A stretch of 64,000 nt of DNA from CAVEFW01 sp963643505 (GTDB lineage Bacteria; Actinomycetota; Coriobacteriia; Coriobacteriales; Eggerthellaceae), in the NCBI GenBank assembly GCA_963643505.1, contig CAVIKF010000008.1, forward strand, positions 7,273-71,272, read 5' to 3'. The translations under genes and the position numbers were made by a program. This document shows positions 37,106 to 45,571 of this stretch, one piece after another. Each line of letters opens with the position of its first letter. Within the stretch, counting starts at the first letter, position 1. The notes under the pieces are model-generated. The model worked only from the letters and a program-made list of their open reading frames with translations, was not told the DNA's origin and searched no databases.

Positions 37106-38041
37106 CTACTCTCCGGCAAACAGGTCGGTGCTGAAATAGCGTTCAGCGGTGTCGGGCAGGATGGTGACGACGGTTTTTCCAGGGCCAAGCTTTTTGGCCA
37201 AGCGCACCGCGGCGGTTACGTTGGTTCCCGACGAAATGCCGCACATCAGGCCCTCTTCCCGCGCCAAGCGACGTGCCATGGCGATTGCCTCCGCATCGGT
37301 GACGACAGTGATGGCGTTGTAAATATCAGTATCGAGGATGTGGGGAATGACGCCGTCGCCAATACCCATCTGCAGGTGGGACCCCACGATTCCGCCTGAT
37401 AGGATCGCGGCGTGCTCGGGTTCGACGGCCCATATCTCCATTTCAGGAAACTTTTTGCGTAGCGCGGTTCCGATGCCGGTGATAGTGCCGCCTGTGCCGA
37501 TCCCGGAGCAAAAGCCGTGAATCTCGCCGTCGTATTGCTCAAGGATTTCGCGTGCGGTTTGACTTTCGTGCGCTATAACGTTGTCATAGTTCTCGAACTG
37601 TTGGGGAACAAACACGTTGGGGTCTTCGGCGGCCATGCGGTTGGCCAAGTCGATGCACTCCGTGATGCATTTTCCGATATCTCCCTCGTCGTGCACGATC
37701 ACGGCTTCGGCGCCGTAGTGGTTCACAAGTTTGCGGCGTTCGACAGAAACGCTGTCGGGCATGATGATGCGCGCGCGATATCCCAGCACGGCACATACAA
37801 GCGCCAACCCGATTCCCTGGTTTCCGCTCGTGGGTTCGACGATGATGGAGCGAGCGGGGTCGATTTTGCCGGCTTGTTCCGCAGCGATGAGCATTTGGTA
37901 GGCTGTGCGCGTCTTCACAGAGCCGCCGACATTGACGGCTTCGAATTTCACAAGGATTTGCGCGCTGTCAGGGTCGCAGACGTTGTTTAATCGTATGAGC
38001 GGCGTGTTGCCAAGCGCGTCTAACACATTGTCAAAAACCAT
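37106..38041 (-). CDS. cysK: Cysteine synthase (O-acetylserine sulfhydrylase), PLP-dependent
   Basis: A 311-residue protein. The start at 38041 is supported by GGAAAGG seven bases upstream. A longer ORF to 38083 lacks such a site. The PLP lysine is Lys43 in NVGGSVKTRTAY. The substrate loop VEPTSGNQGIG (68-78) and the phosphate-binding GIGTGGTITG are present, and the tail has GISSGTNVTAA. It should convert O-acetylserine and sulfide to cysteine. Gln75 replaces the usual Thr of SGNTG, a variant seen in some family members. Upstream, TTTAAAT and CTAATT/AATTAG inverted repeats (about 38085-38135) may belong to its promoter. It stands alone, convergent with the hydrolase gene. Confidence 0.93.
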   Translation of the reverse strand: MVFDNVLDALGNTPLIRLNNVCDPDSAQILVKFEAVNVGGSVKTRTAYQMLIAAEQAGKIDPARSIIVEPTSGNQGIGLALVCAVLGYRARIIMPDSVSVERRKLVNHYGAEAVIVHDEGDIGKCITECIDLANRMAAEDPNVFVPQQFENYDNVIAHESQTAREILEQYDGEIHGFCSGIGTGGTITGIGTALRKKFPEMEIWAVEPEHAAILSGGIVGSHLQMGIGDGVIPHILDTDIYNAITVVTDAEAIAMARRLAREEGLMCGISSGTNVTAAVRLAKKLGPGKTVVTILPDTAERYFSTDLFAGE

Positions 38042-38262
38042 GCCTAAACCTTTCCGGCATAGAGACACAAAAAACGAAACCATTCTAATTCAGCTCGATG
38101 ACGTTTTCCATTTAAATATGGTAATTAGATTTATTGTCTTGGGACGATTGAGTCTATTGCCGGGATTGCGCCGCGCGTTCCCTTATCAAGGCGTAGACTT
38201 ACTGCCAAGCGAGCCGCACAGTCCTATGTGCCGTTATGTGCCAATCGTGCAATGGACTTGCC

Positions 38263-38335
38263 CGCGAAGATGGGGCCGCGAAGATGGGGCCGCGAAGGCG
38301 GAGTCCACGGAGGTGGGTCCGCGGAGATGGGGGTT
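38263..38335 (+). repeat. 14-bp tandem repeat running into the acetyltransferase ribosome-binding site
   Basis: CGCGAAGATGGGGC is present at 38263-38276 and 38277-38290, with decayed copies continuing (CGCGAAGGCGGAGTC, CGCGGAGATGGGGG) up to the purine-rich ribosome-binding region just before the ATG at 38338. The putative Shine-Dalgarno sequence is therefore itself a copy of the repeat. Confidence 0.75.
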
Positions 38336-38337
38336 TT

Positions 38338-39213
38338 ATGTTGAACGAGAGCCAAGTTCGTGCCTACCTCGAACGCATCGGGTGGTTTGAGAGCCACGCT
38401 CAATTGCCGATGTGCACTGCGGAGGACCTGGATGTTCTCATCTGGCTGCATCAGACCCATGTCCCTTTCGAGAATATTGACGCCCACATCCTCCATAAGC
38501 CGGCGTCGCTGGGTATCGACGACTTGTTTCGCAAGATCGTGATCGACAGGCGTGGTGGTATTTGTTACGAGCTCAACGCGGCTTTTCATGCGTTGCTGGT
38601 CGGTTTGGGCTTCGATGTGTCTCCCGTTTTCGCGCGCAACGTCCGCAACATCCCCGAAGGCGAGCCGGCGCCCATTTCCCATCGCAGTGAGATTGTGCGT
38701 ATTGACGAGGGGTTGCGCTACGTTGATGTGGGTTACGGTGGCCCTATGGCAGGATGCTCCCTGCCTGTTTTTGAGGGCTCCAAGACGCTTAGCGCTGGCC
38801 GCTGGTTCCAAATCGAGCGGGGGAGCGAGGAGGGTTGGTTCCAGCTCTCTTATGCTTCCTCGGGTTGTTCTATTGGGGCTGCGGACTTCGGAGGTGCGAG
38901 CACGCCTGCTACTTCGAGTTGTTCTATTGGGGCTGCGAGCACGCCGGTCGACGAGGCGTTCAAGCCGGTTTTGCTCTTTCATGATCGGCCTGCCCGCGAG
39001 GAGGACTTTGTCCCATATTGTTGGTATACCACCATGTGTCCAGAGTCCGTTTTCGTCCGCTTGATGTTTATGAATGTGCGCACAGACACGGGCAATATCA
39101 GCGTCCGAGGCGATGTCTACTCCACCGTTGAGGGGGCCGAGCGTCGTTCGGTGACGATTCGCGAGGAGGAGATACCGCGTCTTGCCGAGAACGTTTTCGG
39201 CTTGTCTTGGTAG
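38338..39213 (+). CDS. nat: Arylamine N-acetyltransferase with an inserted repetitive loop
   Basis: A 291-residue protein. The ATG at 38338 follows GAGATGGGGG. The catalytic triad is Cys76 (RRGGICYELN), His115 (APISHRSEIV) and Asp130 (LRYVDVGYGG). The spacing of 39 and 15 residues matches arylamine N-acetyltransferases, which transfer acetyl from acetyl-CoA to arylamines. Residues about 174-208 are a repeated low-complexity insert in which SSGCSIGAA and SSCSIGAAS recur around GGASTPAT. The DNA repeats almost exactly, and the segment interrupts the beta-barrel region (after GWFQLSYA) with no equivalent that I know in the family. The C-terminal part (WYTTMCPESVFV) resumes the normal fold. It is probably active if the insert loops out. 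Confidence 0.88.
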   Translation: MLNESQVRAYLERIGWFESHAQLPMCTAEDLDVLIWLHQTHVPFENIDAHILHKPASLGIDDLFRKIVIDRRGGICYELNAAFHALLVGLGFDVSPVFARNVRNIPEGEPAPISHRSEIVRIDEGLRYVDVGYGGPMAGCSLPVFEGSKTLSAGRWFQIERGSEEGWFQLSYASSGCSIGAADFGGASTPATSSCSIGAASTPVDEAFKPVLLFHDRPAREEDFVPYCWYTTMCPESVFVRLMFMNVRTDTGNISVRGDVYSTVEGAERRSVTIREEEIPRLAENVFGLSW

Positions 39214-39357
39214 TGCTGATCTAGGGGGTTGCCGCGCTTCCCTGCGCGTCGAAGCGGTCGACCTTCGCGCAGGTCGGCTAGTCGTCTTGGTGGGCGGCTC
39301 CCGCGCAACCTATCCCCCAACCAGCGCGTAACCGACCCACCTACCTCCCAGCTAGCG

Positions 39358-40701
39358 TCAAATGATGCCGGAGTAGCCCATAAGGTACGCATCCACATCG
39401 CGGGCGACCTTGCGGGCGTCTGCCATGGCGCGAACCACCAAGGATGCGCCGATCGACATATCACCAGCACGAAAGACGTTTTCGCAGGCAGCAAAATCAA
39501 CACCTTCCGTGGCGTACGTCTCTGGGCCGCTGAACCCCGAGGCGATAACAAGCATGTCGGCCGCCACGGTGACGTTTCCCTCGGGCGTGTCCAAAGTGAG
39601 TTGCACAAGGCGGCCCGACTCGTTTGCCTGAACGGATGCGACCGTGGACTGGAAACGGCGAATGTCATGGTTTAACAGGGCCGCCGCTTCTTCGTGGGCA
39701 TAGTCGGTCATGGGGCCATAGTCGGCAGCGGGACGACGAATGAGTTGGATGACATCCTTTGCGCCCTGGCGAATTGCGGTGGCGATGCAGTCGTTAGCGG
39801 AGTCGCCCGCGCCGACGACGGCGATGACCTTGCCAGAAGCGTTAAATTTCGCGGGAAGGTCGGCTTCCCCAAGTTGGTCGGCGGCGACCGCGCTCAGGTA
39901 GTCAAGCGCGAAACACACGCCCTCGGCTTTGCCCTCGAAGGGGACCTCGCGCGGATTTTGGGACCCGATGGCCAAGACCACGGCGTCAAAACTCTCGCTG
40001 AGCTCGTCTATGGCGGCGTCAACGCCGATATCCACGCCACACTTGAAGGTGATTCCCTCGGCCTCCATAAGTTCGACGCGGCGGGAAACCACACGCTTGG
40101 GGAGCTTCATGGACGGGATGCCGTAGACAAGCAAGCCGCCAGGTGTGAGGTTGCGCTCGTAGATCGTCACCTTGTGTCCGCGATGGTTCAGCAGGTTCGC
40201 CACAGTAAGACCAGCAGGGCCGGAGCCGACAATCGCGACGGTCAACCCGCTGCGGCCCTTGGGGGGATTCGGCCTCATGAGTCCATCCGCGAATGCCTCC
40301 TCGATGATGTAGCGCTCGTTGTCGTTGATGGTCACCGGGGCGCCCACCTTGCCTGCCGAACAGGACGCCTCACAAGGGGCAGGGCACACATACCCCGTGA
40401 ACTCAGGGAAACAGTTCGTGCGAAGCAAGCGCTCCAACGCCATGGAGAGGTTCTCGTTCCAAAGCTGGTCGTTCCACTCGGGAATCAGGTTGCGCAAGGG
40501 GCACCCGACGAGCTTGCGACCCATAGTGATTCCGGCTTGGCAAAACGGCACGCCGCAATTCATGCATCGGCCGGCTTGTTCACGTCGGGCGTTGCAATCC
40601 AGGTCGGTGTGGAACCATTCGGAGTTGTTCACGCGTTGGTCGGCCGAGATGCTGGGGGTCTCTTTGCGTGGGTAGTCGATGAATCCTGTCGGTTTTCCCA
40701 T
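39358..40701 (-). CDS. gltD: Glutamate synthase small subunit (NADPH)
   Basis: A 447-residue protein whose ATG lies 1 nt after the gltB stop, with AAAGGGA inside gltB, so translation is probably coupled. The N-terminus holds the cysteine-rich iron-sulfur segments (RCMNCGVPFCQ, GCPLRNLIPEWND, GYVCPAPCEASC). FAD and NADPH Rossmann motifs follow (VAIVGSGPAGLT and IAVVGAGDSANDC), with the C-terminal FAD motif GVDFAACENVFRAGDM. It passes electrons from NAD(P)H to the large subunit for glutamate formation from glutamine and 2-oxoglutarate. The length is slightly short for GltD but all motifs are present. Confidence 0.95.
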   Translation of the reverse strand: MGKPTGFIDYPRKETPSISADQRVNNSEWFHTDLDCNARREQAGRCMNCGVPFCQAGITMGRKLVGCPLRNLIPEWNDQLWNENLSMALERLLRTNCFPEFTGYVCPAPCEASCSAGKVGAPVTINDNERYIIEEAFADGLMRPNPPKGRSGLTVAIVGSGPAGLTVANLLNHRGHKVTIYERNLTPGGLLVYGIPSMKLPKRVVSRRVELMEAEGITFKCGVDIGVDAAIDELSESFDAVVLAIGSQNPREVPFEGKAEGVCFALDYLSAVAADQLGEADLPAKFNASGKVIAVVGAGDSANDCIATAIRQGAKDVIQLIRRPAADYGPMTDYAHEEAAALLNHDIRRFQSTVASVQANESGRLVQLTLDTPEGNVTVAADMLVIASGFSGPETYATEGVDFAACENVFRAGDMSIGASLVVRAMADARKVARDVDAYLMGYSGII

Positions 40702-40702
40702 G

Positions 40703-43700
40703 TTACTCGTCCCTTTCCAGGAATGCCTTGGTGGCAGCTTCGCTTGGGCTCATGCCTTGGCGGAGATTATCGTTTATCGCGGCGGTCATCTTGCGATAGG
40801 CGTGTGGGATGACCTTCTTGAAGTCTGCGATCCGCTCGTCGAAGTTGGCAAGCATCTCGGCGGCGATGGCGGAGCCGGTAAGGCGGGCGTGCTCATCGAT
40901 GAGTTGCCAAACTTGGAGGATGTCCTCGGAGGCGCTAAGTTGCTCGATCGCGACAAGCTCCTTGTTGGTGCGGCGGTACAGGTCGTGGTTGGCATCGTAG
41001 ACAAACGCAACGCCGCCGCTCATGCCCGCGGCAAAATTCCGTCCGGTGGTCCCAAGGATGACGACCACGCCGCCTGTCATGTATTCGCACCCGTGGTCCC
41101 CTACGCCCTCGACCACAGCGCAGGCCCCGGAGTTGCGTACGCAGAAGCGCTCACCGGCGCGGCCAGAAATGAACGCGCGGCCGCTGGTGGCGCCGTAGAG
41201 GGCGACGTTGCCGATGATGACGTTCTCCTCGCTGCGACGTGCACAGCCGCTGCGGGGGTAGGTGATGAGCTCGCCTCCAGAGAGGCCCTTTCCGAAATAG
41301 TCGTTGGAGTCTCCCTCAAGCTCGAGGGTGACGCCCTTCGGGATAAAGGCGCCAAAACTTTGACCAGCGCCGCCGACGAATTTGAAACGGAAGGTGTCAG
41401 GGGCGAGGCTTGTGCCAAAGCGCCGGGTGACCTCAGCGCCAAAAAGGGTGCCGGCAGCGCGGTCTGTCGAGCTGATCGGGAATTCGGGGGTCTTGTTGCC
41501 CGTGCCGTTCTTTGTCTTGCGCGCGTCAAGGACGGGAAGCAGGCAACGGGAATCGAGCGTCTCGTTGAGTTTGAAGTCGTAGACATCCTCCGCGTTGTAG
41601 AGGACAGGAAGCCCTGGGTGTGTTGCGAGGATGCGGCTCATGTCGATCATGTCTGTGCGCTCGCTGGCGAGGTCGCCCGTACGCTCGGGGGCGACGCTGG
41701 TGCCACGGGCGACGCGGAGCAAGGAGGTGTTGCCGACAAGTTCGTCGAGGGTATGCAGGCCAAGTCGGGCCAAGATCTCTCGGAGCTCCTCGGCGATGAA
41801 GCGCATGAAGTTTTCCACGTACTCAGGCTTGCCGATGAAGTTCTTGCGCAGCTCAGGATTTTGGGTCGCAATGCCCATGGGGCACGTGTCGAGGTTGCAC
41901 ACGCGCATCATGTCGCAGCCCATGGCGACCAAAGGGGCGGTGGCGAAACCGAATTCCTCGGCGCCCAAGGCGGCGGCGATGGCGACATCGCGGCCGGTCA
42001 TGAGCTTTCCATCCGCCTCGATGCGGACGTGGCTGCGCAAGCCGTTTTGGATGAGGGTTTGGTGGACCTCGGCGACTCCGAGTTCCCAAGGCAGGCCTGC
42101 GCCGGAGATGGAGCTGCGCGGAGCGGCGCCGGTGCCCCCGTCGTAGCCGCTGACCAACACCGTTTCGGCACCGGCCTTGGCGACACCGGCGGCGATGGTG
42201 CCGACGCCGGCCTCGCTGACGAGTTTGACGGCGATGGTGGCGTCCTTGTTGGCGTTCTTGAGGTCGTAGATGAGCTCGGCTAGGTCCTCGATGGAGTAGA
42301 TGTCATGGTGGGGAGGGGGAGAGATCAACGACACGCCGGGGGTTGAATAACGGGTCTTGGCGATCCAGGGCCACACCTTTTTCCCAGGCAGGTGGCCGCC
42401 TTCGCCCGGTTTTGCGCCCTGGGCCATCTTGATTTGGATCTCCTTGGCGCTGACGAGGTACTCGCTTGTAACGCCGAACCGACCGGAAGCAACCTGTTTG
42501 ATGGCGCTGCCGCGCTCGGTCCCGAGGCGCTCAGGCGACTCACCGCCCTCTCCGGAGTTGCTCTTGCCGCCGAGACGGTTCATCGCGATGGCGAGGCACT
42601 CATGGGCCTCCTGGCTTATGGAGCCATAGGACATGGCGCCGGTCTTGAACCGCTTGACGATGTTCTCGGCGGGCTCGACCTCATCTATTGGAATCGGCAC
42701 GCGCTCGTCGAAAGTAAACTCCATGAGGCTGCGCAGGTTGTGGGGTTGGGCGTTGTTGTCGAGGATGTCGGAGTATTCGCGGAACTTTTCGTAGTCACCC
42801 TCTCGTGCCGCAGCTTGCAGGTACAAGATGGTACGCGCGTTGAACAGGTGGCTTTCGGCTGTGTCTGAGCTGCGCATCTTGTGGGCGCCGAAGCTGGAAA
42901 GCGAGAGGTCCTCGCCAAGGCCCATGGGATCGAAGGCTGCGGTGTGGCGTTGGCTCACGAGCTCGGCGATCTGGGTGAGCCCGATGCCGCCGATGCGGCT
43001 TACCGTGTTGGTGAAATACGACTTGACCACGTCTTCGGCAAGGCCAAGGATCTCAAAGATCTGGGCGGATTGGTAGGACTGCAACGCCGAGATGCCCATT
43101 TTCGCGGCGATCTTGACGACCCCTTGGAGCACGGCGTTGTTGTAGGCATTGACGGCGACATAGCGGTCGCAATCGAGACTGTCGCTCTCGATGAGGTCGC
43201 GGATGCACTGGTGGGCAAGGTAGGGGCAAACTGCGCGGGCGCCATAACCGAGCAATGTTGCGAAATGATGGACGCTGGTGGGTTCGGCGCTTTCGAGCAC
43301 GACCGAGACCGCGGTGCGCTTCTTTGTGCGGATGAGGTATTGCTCAACCGCGCTGACGGCGAGCAGACTTGGGAGCGCCACGTGGTTTTCGTCCACGCCG
43401 CGGTCGGAGAGGATGATGATGTTGGCTTCGTTGTGGTACGCCTTTTCGATGTTGAGGAACAAACGGTCAAGGACCACGTCAAGAGGCGTGTTCTCGAAAT
43501 AGAGCATGCTGATGACTTGGGACTTGAGCTTGGGCGTGTCAAGGGCCTTGATCTTTTCCAACTCCAACTCGGTAAGGATCGGCGAGTCGATTTGGAGCAG
43601 GCTGCAATTATCCGCGCGGTCCTCGAGGAGGTTGCCGTCGCTGCCGACATAGACGGTGGTGTCCGTGACGATTTGTTCGCGGGTGGAGTCGATGGGTGGG

Positions 43701-45280
43701 TTCGTGACCTGGGCAAACATTTGCTTGAAGTAGTCAAACAACGGCCGGCGTTTCGTGTCGAGCACCGCGAGGGGTGTGTCGACCCCCATGGCCGCGGTGG
43801 GCTCTACCCCGGTGGTCGCCATGGGCAAGATGACCTCGTAGATATCTTCATAGGTGTAGCCGAACGCGCGGTAGAGGCGTTTGAGCTCGTCGTGGTTGTA
43901 GTGACTCACGCGCTTTTTCGGCGTGGGGAGGGCGTCGAGTTTGACAAGCTCACAGTCTAGCCATTCGCCGTAGGGGTGTTGGGCAGCGTAGTCGCCCTTG
44001 ACGGTGGCGTCGTCCTTGAGCTCGCCTGTGCGGGTGTCGACCACCAACATGCGGCCGGGTTCGAGGCGCGACTTGGTGACTATGGTCTCATCGGGGATGT
44101 CTAGGACGCCTACCTCGGAGGAGAGGATAAGGCGGTCGTCGTCGGTGACGTAGTAGCGGCAGGGGCGTAAGCCATTGCGGTCAAGAGCGGCGCCCATGAC
44201 CTCGCCGTCGGTGAACAGCAAGGCGGCGGGGCCGTCCCAAGGCTCCATCATGGATGCGTAGTAGTGGTACATGTCGCGCACATCGGATGGGGTGTTGGTG
44301 TTCTTGCTCCAAGGCTCGGGGACAAGCATCATAACGGCATTGGGCAACTCGATACCGGAGAACATAAGGAACTCCAGCGTGTTGTCGAGCATGGCGGAGT
44401 CGGACCCGTTGGCGTTGACCACCGGCATGACGCAATCCATGTCATTAGCGAAATACGGCGTGGACATGGTCTCCTCGCGGGCGTTCATGCGATCAAGGTT
44501 GCCGCGAATCGTGTTGATCTCGCCGTTGTGGAGCAGGACGCGGTTGGGGTGTGCCCGCTCCCAGCTGGGGTTCGTGTTGGTCGAGAAGCGGGAGTGGACC
44601 ATGGCGATGGCACTTTCGCAACGCTCATCTTGCAGGTCGAGGTAGAACTTGCGCAACTGATCCACGAGGAACATGCCCTTGTAGACGACGGTGCGACTGG
44701 AAAAGGAGGCAACGTAGGTGTCGTCGGCGGATTGCTCAAACTCGCGGCGAATCAGGTAAAGCACACGGTCAAAAGCGATTCCGGGCTCCAATGCGGACGG
44801 GCGCGCCACGATGGCTTGCCATATGGAAGGCATGGCATCGAGGGCCTTTTGCCCCAAGACGCTCGGGTCGGTAGGGACCTCTCGCCAGGTGAGGAACTCC
44901 ACGCCGCGCTTGGCGACGATGACCTCGAGGGCGCGCATGCGCAAACGGCGCGTCATCCTGTCTTGGGGGAAGAAGAACATGCCGATACCGAAATCGCCGT
45001 CGGCGCCGAGGGGCTCGGGTCCCCGGTCGTCTTCGATGAGCCCCTCCTCGATCACTACCGCGTTCATCAGCTTGGTCGGTACCTGTATGATGATGCCGAC
45101 GCCGTCGCCGGTTTGCCCGGAGGCGTCCTTGCCGGCGCGGTGCTCGAGCTTCTCGACGATGCTCAAGGCGTCGCTGACGCAGTCGTGGCTTTTTATGCCC
45201 TTGATTTGCACGACGCCGCCGATGCCGCAGGAATCATGCTCAAAGGCCGGGTCGTATAGCGTCGCGTTGTTCTTTTCCAT
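40703..45280 (-). CDS. gltB: Glutamate synthase large subunit
   Basis: A 1525-residue protein. The start at 45280 follows GGAGGAG. An upstream in-frame ATG at 45295 lacks a site. Cys18 (HDSCGIGG) is the predicted N-terminal nucleophile after removal of a 17-residue propeptide. Domain order is type 2 amidotransferase (about 18-430), central domain (about 465-770), FMN-binding synthase domain (about 840-1215, with EGGESPERLG and KPGEGGHLPGKKV), the 3Fe-4S cysteine cluster CDMMRVCNLDTCPMG, and a GXGXG beta-helix near the C-terminus (GERFCVRNSGA). It works with GltD in ammonia assimilation. It lies downstream of moeA on the same strand with a 280-bp gap that contains a strong hairpin and repeats. 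Confidence 0.96.
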   Translation of the reverse strand: MEKNNATLYDPAFEHDSCGIGGVVQIKGIKSHDCVSDALSIVEKLEHRAGKDASGQTGDGVGIIIQVPTKLMNAVVIEEGLIEDDRGPEPLGADGDFGIGMFFFPQDRMTRRLRMRALEVIVAKRGVEFLTWREVPTDPSVLGQKALDAMPSIWQAIVARPSALEPGIAFDRVLYLIRREFEQSADDTYVASFSSRTVVYKGMFLVDQLRKFYLDLQDERCESAIAMVHSRFSTNTNPSWERAHPNRVLLHNGEINTIRGNLDRMNAREETMSTPYFANDMDCVMPVVNANGSDSAMLDNTLEFLMFSGIELPNAVMMLVPEPWSKNTNTPSDVRDMYHYYASMMEPWDGPAALLFTDGEVMGAALDRNGLRPCRYYVTDDDRLILSSEVGVLDIPDETIVTKSRLEPGRMLVVDTRTGELKDDATVKGDYAAQHPYGEWLDCELVKLDALPTPKKRVSHYNHDELKRLYRAFGYTYEDIYEVILPMATTGVEPTAAMGVDTPLAVLDTKRRPLFDYFKQMFAQVTNPPIDSTREQIVTDTTVYVGSDGNLLEDRADNCSLLQIDSPILTELELEKIKALDTPKLKSQVISMLYFENTPLDVVLDRLFLNIEKAYHNEANIIILSDRGVDENHVALPSLLAVSAVEQYLIRTKKRTAVSVVLESAEPTSVHHFATLLGYGARAVCPYLAHQCIRDLIESDSLDCDRYVAVNAYNNAVLQGVVKIAAKMGISALQSYQSAQIFEILGLAEDVVKSYFTNTVSRIGGIGLTQIAELVSQRHTAAFDPMGLGEDLSLSSFGAHKMRSSDTAESHLFNARTILYLQAAAREGDYEKFREYSDILDNNAQPHNLRSLMEFTFDERVPIPIDEVEPAENIVKRFKTGAMSYGSISQEAHECLAIAMNRLGGKSNSGEGGESPERLGTERGSAIKQVASGRFGVTSEYLVSAKEIQIKMAQGAKPGEGGHLPGKKVWPWIAKTRYSTPGVSLISPPPHHDIYSIEDLAELIYDLKNANKDATIAVKLVSEAGVGTIAAGVAKAGAETVLVSGYDGGTGAAPRSSISGAGLPWELGVAEVHQTLIQNGLRSHVRIEADGKLMTGRDVAIAAALGAEEFGFATAPLVAMGCDMMRVCNLDTCPMGIATQNPELRKNFIGKPEYVENFMRFIAEELREILARLGLHTLDELVGNTSLLRVARGTSVAPERTGDLASERTDMIDMSRILATHPGLPVLYNAEDVYDFKLNETLDSRCLLPVLDARKTKNGTGNKTPEFPISSTDRAAGTLFGAEVTRRFGTSLAPDTFRFKFVGGAGQSFGAFIPKGVTLELEGDSNDYFGKGLSGGELITYPRSGCARRSEENVIIGNVALYGATSGRAFISGRAGERFCVRNSGACAVVEGVGDHGCEYMTGGVVVILGTTGRNFAAGMSGGVAFVYDANHDLYRRTNKELVAIEQLSASEDILQVWQLIDEHARLTGSAIAAEMLANFDERIADFKKVIPHAYRKMTAAINDNLRQGMSPSEAATKAFLERDE

Positions 45281-45381
45281 AGTGCGCTCCTCCATAGATA
45301 GACGAATCTAGGCTACGTGAGGACGTTTGCGCGTGTATTAAGCGATTATTACAAGGTTGTTTCGCGCAAAATTGCGGTAAT

Positions 45382-45410
45382 AGGCGGAAGGGGATGTGTC
45401 CCTCCCGCCT
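45382..45410 (-). terminator. Strong hairpin between moeA and gltB
   Basis: AGGCGG-A-AGGG (45382-45392) pairs with CCCT-C-CCGCCT (45399-45410) around a short loop. There is no clean U-run on the minus strand immediately after it, so it may be a moeA terminator, an attenuator ahead of gltB, or simply a processing hairpin. Confidence 0.45.
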
Positions 45411-45435
45411 TGATGAAACCACCGATGCGCGTCGC

Positions 45436-45571
45436 CGCGGCTAGGATAGTGCAGCTAGATGAGCTAGGGTGTTGCGACCAGGGCGGCACGACCAGGGCGG
45501 CGCGACCAGGGTGTTGCGACCAGGGTGTCGCAGCTAGACGTCGCGGCTGGGATAGTGCGGCTAGATGAGCT
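45436..45571. repeat. Duplicated moeA 3' end flanking GCGACCAGGG tandem repeats
   Basis: 30 bp at 45542-45571, covering the last codons and stop of moeA (minus strand, stop at 45561-45563), recur at 45436-45465 with two mismatches and an offset of 106 bp. Between the copies, CGACCAGGG recurs four times at 14-16 bp intervals (about 45474-45526). Confidence 0.85.

Noticed and set aside
40679..42283. 534-codon plus-strand frame across gltD/gltB
   Set aside because: It is antisense to well-conserved glutamate synthase and has no family features.
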